The translations under genes and the position numbers were made by a program. The notes under the pieces were generated by a model that saw only the letters and a list, made by a program, of their open reading frames with translations, was not told where the DNA came from and did not search any database. This document shows positions 1-6,067 of a DNA stretch of 9,240 bases, in pieces. Source of the DNA: Acidobacteriaceae bacterium (lineage in GTDB: Bacteria > Acidobacteriota > Terriglobia > Terriglobales > Acidobacteriaceae); the NCBI GenBank assembly GCA_030040175.1, contig JASHUF010000215.1, positions 1-9,240 on the forward strand, given 5' to 3'. How positions within the stretch are numbered: position 1 is the first letter of the stretch; every line of letters starts with the position of its first letter.

Positions 1-405
1 CGCGATGTAATCGAAATGCTCGCGGTTGGGACGAACGATGTTCACTGCCAGCTTCAGACTTGCCGCCGTAGCGGGGAGCAACCCGGCCAGATCGGTTTTG
101 CCATCGGTATCAAACTCGACCGGCACAAAGCCTTTGTCCTGCGTGAAGCAGAAGAATGCCGGCCGGTCGGGCTCGGGACGCGTCGTCCTGGTCAAAACGG
201 GAGATCCCGCGAGGCGATTTGACCAGAGGGCGAGCGATTCCTGATCGAGGCCGGCATCGGGAGACGCATCCGCACCTGCCTGGCTCAAAAGAGCTCGCGC
301 CAAGGCATCGGGGCAGAGGATGGTTCCACTCCCCAAAGCCAGACCCGCACGCAAAAGATCTCTTCGATCCTGGCTAACCGGTGATTCCTTCTCATGCCTG
401 TTCAT
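1..405 (-). CDS. Tat-signal-like exported protein of unknown function (N-terminal part only)
   Basis: The reading frame starts at ATG 405-403 and stays open for 135 codons to the window edge, so the stop lies outside. The start is well supported: a GGAGGTG Shine-Dalgarno motif sits just upstream (411-417). The N-terminus reads QDRRDLLRAGLALGSG followed by a short hydrophobic stretch and an Ala-rich segment, which resembles a twin-arginine (Tat) signal (RR then LL, weakly hydrophobic core). The mature part seen includes FFCFTQDKGFVPVEFDTDGK and a later VNIVRPNREHFDYIA stretch; I do not recognise a family. The gene begins 20 nt after the stop of the caspase-like gene in the same direction, so the two are probably co-transcribed and both exported, which suggests a shared extracytoplasmic task. 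Function unknown; the Tat call is moderate because the motif is not a perfect match. Confidence 0.7.
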   Translation of the reverse strand, partial: MNRHEKESPVSQDRRDLLRAGLALGSGTILCPDALARALLSQAGADASPDAGLDQESLALWSNRLAGSPVLTRTTRPEPDRPAFFCFTQDKGFVPVEFDTDGKTDLAGLLPATAASLKLAVNIVRPNREHFDYIA

Positions 406-410
406 GCTGG

Positions 411-417
411 CACCTCC
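411..417 (-). promoter_or_regulatory. Ribosome binding site of the Tat-signal gene
   Basis: On the minus strand this reads GGAGGTG, five bases before the ATG at 405. It fixes the start of the partial gene at the window edge and lies inside the 20-nt gap after the caspase-like gene. Confidence 0.7.
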
Positions 418-425
418 GCTTCAAT

Positions 426-2618
426 TCAATGCGTTAGAGGAACGGCCAAGCTGCTCTTGAGCTGCTGCCGGGCGGTATCAAGCGTATGTGGGACAAAAAG
501 AAAATCGCCATGGGCGGTGTCACTCGGGCCATAGCTGGTTGGCCGCGGCTGCGGGTCGAGATTCACCATTTGCGTCAGCACGCTCTCGAAGGTGAAATAA
601 CCCGCAGTGCTGCTTTGCAAAGTATGAAGAGCTTGAACAAAGGTTTCAGTAAAGGGCGATTGATCGAGAACCTGCTGAGTGGCGAAGGGCGAGGCAGAAA
701 GATATTTGCGCGTGGTGCCGGTATCCCGATCGAGCGCTTGCGGCAGTGACCTGGAGCGGAAGAACGGCTTTCCATTCTGAAGAGGAATCTGAAAGGTGGG
801 ACCGCCGAAGTCCTCTTTTCCATAGAAGCCGGCGAAGCATGAGTCAACAACAAACAACACGTGCCGAATATTCGAATGCTCCAAGAGGCTCCAGATGTCG
901 CGGTAGTCGACCTCCGTGGCGGCGATGCCCGGATTGGGAGGGTCGCTGAAATTCGGTATTGAATCCGACGTGACCAGGTAAGGGTGCGAGGAGCCATCCG
1001 CATCCGGCCATCGATCTCCGTGAGACGCGACATAGACAAGCAGCTGATCTCCAGGATCGAATGCGCGTTTCTCTCCGTGGTCGTACAGCAGATTCTGAAA
1101 GGCGTCCATTACCTGTTTCTTGGTGACGCTGCAGGCGGCGCCTTCACACTTCAGGTTCCCGGGCAGTGTGGTTACGTCAAACCCAAACTGCTCCTCCAGC
1201 TCCACGGCTACACTGGCCGCATCATCAACCGCGTGTATGAGCGGATCCGTGGGCCACTTGTAGGAATTGATCCCCATCACGATGGCGTAGGTTTTCCCTG
1301 CTTTTATCCGCCGGTCCGAGGGCTGTGAGGGGGATTCTGAGGGCGCGCTCGCGGCCGCAGCGGGCCGCTCAAAGATACAAACGGCGCTGGCGTCTGCCGC
1401 GATGGCGTACATAGATTCCACGCTGCCGGTCCGGCTAAACTGAATCTGGCCTGCGTCATTCAGGTCGTGGCAAATATCGTCCTTGGGTATAGGCGGCTGC
1501 AATTGATCCGGGTCCAGCTTTTCCGGGCGATCCACGCCGGGCTTCTTCATCACCTTAATGCCGGATTGGCCGCCGATATATGCCTCAAGTTCCGGGGAGA
1601 AGGAAACGAATTTGCCATCGTCTCCCATCGGAAACGCGTAGGTGCGCACGACGAGGCTGTCGGTATCGATCAAATTCAGGATTCGGGTGGGTTGATCCGT
1701 GCCCTGGACAGGATCGTTGCCAGGGCACCCTTTGTGGTCGTAGGAGGCGCTTGAACAGGCGTCATCGCCATAGGCGGAAAGAAAGCTTTCGTCGGGCGAC
1801 ACCGACATCACGCCGCCCACATTGGGAAAGCCGCTGACGCTGGCAATCTCCTCGTAGGCTGCATGACATGTATCTCTGGCGGCCAAGCAGTATATGCCAA
1901 TGGGATCGTGTCCCGGCCATCCACCACACTGATAAGACACAAACAGTTCGTTTTGCTGTTCGGCGAGCGCCAGATCCACGGGGCAGCCCTCCTCTCCGGG
2001 TATAACCGGCTTCTCATGAAACTCCCGCTTCAGTGTATCCAGCAGGTAAACGCCCGGGGACTCAATCACACGTGTCAGGAACAACCTTCCGTCGACGGTG
2101 AGCGCCATGTCGTCCCAGCGCAGTCCGGGAAGGCTTACCCATGATTCCACGGCATTGCTTTCCGCGTTGACGATCCCCACCCGGTAATTTCCGTCTTCGT
2201 TTTGAGGCAGCTCGCAGGGCGGGCGAACGATATCCTGCGCAAGAACGTACACGCGGCCATCGTGCCCCGCGACCAAGGCCTTGGGCGTCTTGCCCAGCTC
2301 GATGGTCTGGATGCTTTCCCTGCCGATTGTGCTGATGACCGAGAGATTGCAGCTCCCTCGATTGGCTACATAAATCTCGTTGCGGCCCGGCACGGTGGCC
2401 GATCGCTCGGCATATTTGCCGACCGCGATGCCTTTCACAAACTTCCACTCCTGGGACCATGCGCGAGTTGTATGGAGGAGCATCCCGAGGCACAGAAAGG
2501 AAAGAAGGGAGAAGATGGGCACTCTGCATGCCGGGTGAAACGGCGAGAAGAGAACAGAGTATTTCGGCCCTGGAAATAGCCCGTTGCGCCGCAGCCCTGA
2601 ATGCAACCGATATTGCAT
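426..2618 (-). CDS. Exported beta-propeller / caspase-like (peptidase C14) protein
   Basis: About 730 residues from ATG 2618; an in-frame TTG at 2642 would add eight. Numbering here is from the ATG. Residues about 33-56 form a hydrophobic signal or anchor (VPIFSLLSFLCLGMLL, then TRAWSQ), preceded by an unusually long basic N-region. Residues about 57-415 have YVTN/WD40-like repeats (for example RNEIYVANRGSCNLSVIS and DGRVYVLAQD), consistent with a beta-propeller, and are rich in Cys that could form disulfides outside the cytoplasm. A Pro/Ser/Ala linker (about 419-436) leads to a caspase-like domain opening with KTYAIVMGINSY. The catalytic dyad is visible: His533 in YVASHGD and Cys594 in VVDSCFAG. 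Caspase-like proteins of this clan usually cleave after basic or acidic residues in regulatory or cell-death roles; the target here is unknown. A strong promoter lies upstream (2672-2700). The next gene follows after 20 nt. Confidence 0.9.
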   Translation of the reverse strand: MQYRLHSGLRRNGLFPGPKYSVLFSPFHPACRVPIFSLLSFLCLGMLLHTTRAWSQEWKFVKGIAVGKYAERSATVPGRNEIYVANRGSCNLSVISTIGRESIQTIELGKTPKALVAGHDGRVYVLAQDIVRPPCELPQNEDGNYRVGIVNAESNAVESWVSLPGLRWDDMALTVDGRLFLTRVIESPGVYLLDTLKREFHEKPVIPGEEGCPVDLALAEQQNELFVSYQCGGWPGHDPIGIYCLAARDTCHAAYEEIASVSGFPNVGGVMSVSPDESFLSAYGDDACSSASYDHKGCPGNDPVQGTDQPTRILNLIDTDSLVVRTYAFPMGDDGKFVSFSPELEAYIGGQSGIKVMKKPGVDRPEKLDPDQLQPPIPKDDICHDLNDAGQIQFSRTGSVESMYAIAADASAVCIFERPAAAASAPSESPSQPSDRRIKAGKTYAIVMGINSYKWPTDPLIHAVDDAASVAVELEEQFGFDVTTLPGNLKCEGAACSVTKKQVMDAFQNLLYDHGEKRAFDPGDQLLVYVASHGDRWPDADGSSHPYLVTSDSIPNFSDPPNPGIAATEVDYRDIWSLLEHSNIRHVLFVVDSCFAGFYGKEDFGGPTFQIPLQNGKPFFRSRSLPQALDRDTGTTRKYLSASPFATQQVLDQSPFTETFVQALHTLQSSTAGYFTFESVLTQMVNLDPQPRPTSYGPSDTAHGDFLFVPHTLDTARQQLKSSLAVPLTH

Positions 2619-2671
2619 TATGTATCCCGCATCAGAGAACAAAGGTTGGAAGAATAGAGAGGAATGCGGGG

Positions 2672-2700
2672 AGAATAGTGGGCTTCCGGGGAAATGTCAA
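2672..2700 (-). promoter_or_regulatory. Sigma70-type promoter of the caspase-like gene
   Basis: The minus strand has a perfect -35 box TTGACA (2700-2695), a spacer of exactly 17 nt, and TATTCT (2677-2672) as the -10 box. Transcription would begin near 2665, giving a leader of about 47 nt to the ATG at 2618 or about 23 nt to the alternative TTG at 2642. It is the best promoter match in the window. Confidence 0.65.
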
Positions 2701-2785
2701 TGCTTCTTTTGGTTCCCTAGTTCCGGTCGACTCCCGGCCGCACTCGATCTTCAAGGAGAGGCTTGATCCAGACCAGGCCCCGTCT

Positions 2786-2805
2786 CAACCAGGACTCCCT
2801 GGTTG
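2786..2805. terminator. Hairpin downstream of the reductase gene (possible terminator)
   Basis: CAACCAGG (2786-2793) and CCTGGTTG (2798-2805) form a perfect 8-bp stem with a 4-nt loop, about 85 nt after the reductase stop and before the caspase promoter. There is no T-run after it in the minus direction, so it may be a weak or factor-assisted terminator. A second stem, CCGCTC/GAGCGG around a GATC loop (2869-2884), lies right behind the reductase stop codon and may contribute. Confidence 0.35.
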
Positions 2806-2889
2806 GCTCAGTCTTTGAACTCAGGGCTTCTCAAGCAGGGTTCGCTCCAGCGGTGCTGGTCATTGCGGCCGCTCGATCGAGCGGGGCCC

Positions 2890-3693
2890 TCAGTCGTAGC
2901 GCTCGAAGACGATCTGGTTTTTGTGCCAGCCGTAGCGCGTCATCAGGTCGCGCACCTCGGAGACCATGAAGTTGAGGCCGCAGATGTAGATGTAACTGTC
3001 AAAGCGGAGCCCGGCGGCAAGGATGGCAGGATCGCCGTCCGGTGGGGTTGCGGGCAAAGGTTGGCCGAGGCGCGCGGCACGCTCCTTGACGATTTTGGAG
3101 ATGTGCGGCTGCACGTGGCCGCGCAGGCCGGTCCAGGCGTCTTGCGCACGGCTGATCGTGGGCAGGTAATGGAAGTTAGGCACGCGGCGGGCGAGGGCTT
3201 CGAACTCGTCCTGGTAGTAAATATCGGTCTCGTAGCGGGTGCCGTAGACGAGCCAGATGTGCTTGCCGCCGCTGCGGTCGGGGCCGTTCTCAGGAAAGAG
3301 CCACTGGGCGAAGGCGCGCATGGGCGCGACGCCGGTGCCGGTGGCCACGAGAATGGAATCGGTGACGGGCTGCTGCAGAACGAAGTGGCCGTGAGGCCCG
3401 TGAACCTGCATGGTTGCACCCTCGGGCAGGTCACAGAGGTGGTTTGAGAAGAAGCCGTTCTCCACGCGGTTGACGCAGAGGTCGAAGCGGTTGGCTTGCG
3501 GGCCGGAGGCGATGGAGTAGGCGCGCGTCTGCAGCTTGCCGTTCTTGTCCTGGGCTACGGCGGAGATGAACTGGCCGGAGATGAAGGGAAAGCTCTCCCT
3601 GCCTTCAAGGAAGAATTCGAAGTGGTAGCACTGGGCTACTTCAGAGAGGCAGGTTTTTCGCGCAAGACGCGCGGTATAAAGCTCACGAGCCAA
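2890..3693 (-). CDS. Ferredoxin/flavodoxin-NADP+ reductase-like flavoprotein
   Basis: This 267-residue protein belongs to the FNR superfamily, whose members move electrons between NAD(P)H and a ferredoxin, flavodoxin or flavin through bound FAD. The N-terminal FAD domain carries RAYSIAS (57-63, the RxYS flavin motif). The NAD(P) domain begins with VATGTGVAPMRA (116-127) and contains YIYICGLNFM (234-243, the C-G nucleotide-binding motif). The chain ends FERYD, without the long extension of plant enzymes, and the length fits bacterial Fpr-type enzymes. The start is a TTG at 3693; no in-frame ATG lies between it and residue 95, which is too late for the FAD domain, and a consensus -10 box lies about 65 nt upstream. 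It seems to be a single-gene unit. The physiological partner cannot be told from this window. Confidence 0.88.
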   Translation of the reverse strand: MARELYTARLARKTCLSEVAQCYHFEFFLEGRESFPFISGQFISAVAQDKNGKLQTRAYSIASGPQANRFDLCVNRVENGFFSNHLCDLPEGATMQVHGPHGHFVLQQPVTDSILVATGTGVAPMRAFAQWLFPENGPDRSGGKHIWLVYGTRYETDIYYQDEFEALARRVPNFHYLPTISRAQDAWTGLRGHVQPHISKIVKERAARLGQPLPATPPDGDPAILAAGLRFDSYIYICGLNFMVSEVRDLMTRYGWHKNQIVFERYD

Positions 3694-3755
3694 GAGGCTT
3701 CTCGCTGTTTGACCGAAGTTGAGGCCGGCAATGAGGCGCGAGCCCCACTGCGGCC

Positions 3756-3761
3756 ATTATA
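3756..3761 (-). promoter_or_regulatory. -10 box of the reductase gene
   Basis: The minus strand reads TATAAT, an exact sigma70 -10 consensus, about 63 nt before the TTG start. No convincing -35 hexamer is present 16-18 nt further upstream (the stretch is C-rich), so the promoter may need an activator. The predicted leader is about 55 nt. Confidence 0.45.
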
Positions 3762-3848
3762 GGGTGGGCGAGGGAAGGGAGCGGGCCGGTTCCATCGCTC
3801 CTAACGGGGCCGGGGATTCCTTTTGGGACATGTTTCGCGGGACTCCGC

Positions 3849-3874
3849 CCGTCATCCGCAGCTGCGGATGACGG
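3849..3874. repeat. Perfect 26-bp palindrome
   Basis: CCGTCATCCGCAG is followed immediately by its exact reverse complement, centred on CAGCTG (between 3861 and 3862). It lies 57 nt past the stop of the CBS gene and about 88 nt before the reductase -10 box. As RNA it would give an 11-bp stem with a tetraloop, so a terminator role is possible, though no T-run follows on either strand. A smaller hairpin, CATCC/GGATG (3899-3913), lies 25 bp away and is followed by TTTT on the plus strand. A dispersed REP-like repeat or a dimeric regulator site are alternatives. Confidence 0.75.
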
Positions 3875-3930
3875 TTCCAGCCTGGGCCATTCTCGTGGCA
3901 TCCTTCGGGGATGTTTTGGCGGCGCGGGCT

Positions 3931-4383
3931 TTATCCCGGATAGGCGCCGGTGATATAGCCCTCCAGAGCCTGGATGGTGTGCTCCTGGCCGGACATGACC
4001 CACTTGACGAGATCGCCGATGGAGACGACGCCGGCCAAGGTGTCGCCGCGGAGCACGGGCAGATGGCGGAAGTGATGCTCGGTCATCAGGTTCATGCAGT
4101 CGTCCACGGTCTGTTCGGGGGCGACGCAGAGGACGGGGCTGGTCATGAGCTCGCTGACGAGGGTCTCTTTCGAGTGGTGGCCGCGCAGAACGCCTTTGCG
4201 GGCGTAGTCGCGCTCGGAGAGGATGCCGACGAGGTGCTGGTTTTCCATCACCAGCAATGCGCCGACGTCGAAGCGGGCCATCATTTCGAGGGCCTCGTAG
4301 ACCGTCTGGCCGGGCTCGAGGGGAGGTATCGTGTTCGGACCTTTGTGCTTCAGCAGCACGCCGATGGTGTCCGTAATTTTCAT
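3931..4383 (-). CDS. Tandem CBS-domain protein
   Basis: A 150-residue cytoplasmic protein made almost wholly of two CBS domains (a Bateman module). The first spans about residues 8-62 and contains DVGALLVMENQHLVGILSERDY; the second spans about 76-130 and contains FRHLPVLRGDTLAGVVSIGDLV. Such modules bind adenine nucleotides such as AMP, ATP or NAD(P) and act as energy or redox sensors; stand-alone forms often act on other proteins in trans. The start at ATG 4383 is chosen because an AGGAGG motif lies six bases upstream (4389-4394). The open frame continues further upstream, but it would run through the tRNA gene and adds Pro/Arg-rich sequence unlike any CBS protein. It ends in the IQALEGYITGAYPG tail. 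The gene stands alone between the tRNA and the reductase; its partner is unknown. Confidence 0.9.
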   Translation of the reverse strand: MKITDTIGVLLKHKGPNTIPPLEPGQTVYEALEMMARFDVGALLVMENQHLVGILSERDYARKGVLRGHHSKETLVSELMTSPVLCVAPEQTVDDCMNLMTEHHFRHLPVLRGDTLAGVVSIGDLVKWVMSGQEHTIQALEGYITGAYPG

Positions 4384-4388
4384 CGCAG

Positions 4389-4394
4389 CCTCCT
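4389..4394 (-). promoter_or_regulatory. Ribosome binding site deciding the CBS gene start
   Basis: The minus strand reads AGGAGG, a full Shine-Dalgarno core, five to six bases before ATG 4383. It argues against the much longer upstream reading frame. Confidence 0.75.
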
Positions 4395-4469
4395 CGTTCC
4401 CGGCAACCGAAAGGGCAGGGTGATCCGGCTCGGGCCGGTCCATTTTCTGCAGGGCCGTCGCGGAAGAGC

Positions 4470-4475
4470 AGTATA
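4470..4475 (-). promoter_or_regulatory. Possible -10 box of the CBS gene
   Basis: The minus strand reads TATACT, one base from the -10 consensus, about 87 nt before the CBS start codon. There is no clear -35 box. It is the only good -10 match seen between the tRNA and the CBS gene. Confidence 0.35.
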
Positions 4476-4548
4476 GCTCGATTCGTGCACGCCCGTCTTT
4501 ACCGATCCGCGTCCGTCTCAAGGCCGGTCTCAAGGAAAATCGGAGCCG

Positions 4549-4583
4549 GGGTGGGCGCGCTGCGCGGGGGCGCCCGCCCACCC
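4549..4583 (-). terminator. Possible terminator downstream of the tRNA gene
   Basis: GGGTGGGCG (4549-4557) pairs perfectly with CGCCCACCC (4575-4583) across a 17-nt GC-rich loop. In the minus direction the stem lies about 68 nt after the tRNA 3' end and is followed about ten bases later by ATTTTCC. The T-run is short and late, so this is a moderate candidate only. Confidence 0.35.
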
Positions 4584-4650
4584 GTGGAACGGATGCGCCG
4601 TAAACCGGGATGGAGGTGCGCCGGTGCGGCCCCGATGGCCGCGGTGGTTC

Positions 4651-4726
<76 letters not shown>

Positions 4727-4794
4727 GGGATTGCGGGACGCGGCGCGAGTCTCCCCGCAGATGGAGAACCGGGGCGAATCCTGCTGCCGAAAGA

Positions 4795-4800
4795 AGTATA
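4795..4800 (-). promoter_or_regulatory. Possible -10 box of the tRNA gene
   Basis: The minus strand reads TATACT about 68 nt before the mature tRNA 5' end. No good -35 hexamer is visible. If used, the primary transcript would carry a leader of roughly 60 nt to be removed by RNase P. Confidence 0.35.
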
Positions 4801-4855
4801 CCGGGAGGCCGAGTGGCCGATGCACGGCTTTGAGGTGTTGCGCCGGGCGGACGCA

Positions 4856-4874
4856 CGCCTGAAGTGCGCAGGCG
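4856..4874 (-). terminator. Hairpin after the KAS III-like gene (weak terminator candidate)
   Basis: CGCCTG (4856-4861) and CAGGCG (4869-4874) form a 6-bp GC-rich stem with a 7-nt loop, about 28 nt past the stop of the last operon gene. No T-run follows in the minus direction, so it may only slow transcription ahead of the tRNA. Confidence 0.25.
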
Positions 4875-4901
4875 CTCAGGAGAAATCGCGGCGCGGCGCG
4901 C

Positions 4902-5831
4902 TCACGCGGGGAGGGCCAGCAGCGCACCCCAGTGGAGGCCTGCGCCAAAGGCCGAAAAGACGATGGGCGCGGCGAGCGGGGCAGCGAGCGAGCCATGCCA
5001 CTCCGCGGCGGCGATGAGCAAAGAGGCCGAAGAGGTGTTGCCGTAGCGGGCGATGTTCACGAAGAAGCGGTCGAGAGGAACTTTCAGGCCGGCGGCGACG
5101 CGCTCGATCAGGTTGAGATTGGCCTGGTGCAGAAGAAAGACGCCGACGTCTGCCGGGGTGAGCGCGTTGCGCGCGAGCAGATCGGTGACGGCGCGCGGCA
5201 TTTTGCGGTAAGCCTGGAGGATGACGCTCCTGCCGTCCATGAAAATCCGGTCGCGCTCGATCTTGAGGATCTCCGCGGCTGTGCCGTCGGTTGCAAGCAG
5301 CGAGTCGGCGATGCGGGCGAAGCCGGAGTTTGGGTCGACGAGGGCAGCGCCGGCGCCGTCGCCGAAGAGGATGGCGGTGTCCCTGCCTTCCGGCGCGCGC
5401 TCGATGCGGCGGGACATGATCTCGGCGCCGATGACGAGGACGGGGCCGAAGCGCGGAGCGAGATCATTGGCGAGCGCGAGCGCGATGAGGGAGCCCGCGG
5501 AGGCCACGGGAATGTCGAGCGCTGGAGTCGAAGTGAGGCCGAGGGCCGCGGCAATCTGCGAGGCCGGTCCGGGCGCGAAGCGCGCAGCCGAACCCGACGA
5601 GACGAGGAGCATGCCGAGCTGGCCGGCTTCGATGCCGGCGTTCGCCAGACAATCCTGTGCGGCGGCGAGGCCGAGCGAGGCCACGGTGTCGTCTTCGGCG
5701 GCGTAGCGGCGCTCCTCGATTCCCGAGACGGAGAGAACCCATTCGGGCGTGGCGCCGACGAGCGGAGCCAGCTCGTGGTTGTCCACGCGGCGCGCGGGGA
5801 GATAAGAGCCGAATGCCCGGATGTATGCCAT
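4902..5831 (-). CDS. KAS III (FabH)-like acyltransferase with Ser in place of the catalytic Cys
   Basis: A 309-residue thiolase-fold protein of normal FabH length. FabH condenses acyl-CoA with malonyl-ACP using a Cys-His-Asn triad. Here His235 (LLHQAN) and Asn265 (YGNTSSAS) are in place and the GDGAGAALV glycine-rich loop (157-165) is kept. The nucleophile region reads LDIPVASAGS where FabH normally has a D..AACSG-type motif, so residue 111 is Ser (codon TCC at 5501-5499), not Cys. Known precedent: DpsC of daunorubicin biosynthesis is a KAS III homologue using Ser as nucleophile. The start overlaps the ACP stop by one base (TGATG), implying translational coupling and a stoichiometric partnership with that ACP. 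I infer an acyl-transfer role on the dedicated ACP rather than housekeeping fatty-acid initiation. It is the last gene of the operon. Fold call secure; reaction inferred. Confidence 0.88.
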   Translation of the reverse strand: MAYIRAFGSYLPARRVDNHELAPLVGATPEWVLSVSGIEERRYAAEDDTVASLGLAAAQDCLANAGIEAGQLGMLLVSSGSAARFAPGPASQIAAALGLTSTPALDIPVASAGSLIALALANDLAPRFGPVLVIGAEIMSRRIERAPEGRDTAILFGDGAGAALVDPNSGFARIADSLLATDGTAAEILKIERDRIFMDGRSVILQAYRKMPRAVTDLLARNALTPADVGVFLLHQANLNLIERVAAGLKVPLDRFFVNIARYGNTSSASLLIAAAEWHGSLAAPLAAPIVFSAFGAGLHWGALLALPA

Positions 5832-6067
5832 CAGGCCGATTTCGCGGAGATGTAGGAGTCGACTTTGCGGAGGGTGTCGAACTTGCGCGCAGAGAGATCG
5901 GAGTCAGGGATGGAGACGCCGAACTCCTCTTCGAGGCCGGCGACAAAATCGGTGAGTGCGAAGGAGTCGAGCAGGCCGGAGGCGAAGAGAGATTCATCGG
6001 CGGCGGGAACAATGTCTTTTTTGGAGACGCGCTGCAGCACTTTAAGGATTCGTGCTTCCTGGCCCAT
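5831..6067 (-). CDS. Stand-alone acyl carrier protein, DltC-like
   Basis: A 78-residue acidic carrier protein of usual length. Ser35 in GLLDSFALTDF is the expected 4'-phosphopantetheine attachment site. The pattern KDIV then LF.SGLLDSF is closer to D-alanyl carrier proteins (DltC) than to AcpP, whose site reads LGADSLD. Carrier proteins hold acyl or aminoacyl groups as thioesters and hand them to partner enzymes; this one would supply the KAS III-like protein and perhaps the MBOAT. The start (ATG 6067) has a strong AAAGGAG six bases upstream, and the gene begins 26 nt inside the end of the second SGNH gene. Its own ribosome site suggests it is made in larger amounts than its neighbours. The C-terminus is short (VDSYISAKSA). 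Confidence 0.92.
   Translation of the reverse strand: MGQEARILKVLQRVSKKDIVPAADESLFASGLLDSFALTDFVAGLEEEFGVSIPDSDLSARKFDTLRKVDSYISAKSA

Noticed and set aside
4515..4535. Direct repeat GTCTCAAGG (4515-4523 and 4527-4535)
   Set aside because: Only two 9-bp copies in a GC-rich spacer; too short to support a repeat family or a CRISPR array. No CRISPR-like spacing is seen anywhere in the window.
4932..5855. A 307-codon plus-strand frame opposite the KAS III-like gene
   Set aside because: Highly charged, low-complexity product rich in Glu, Arg and Gly; a shadow of the real gene on the other strand.
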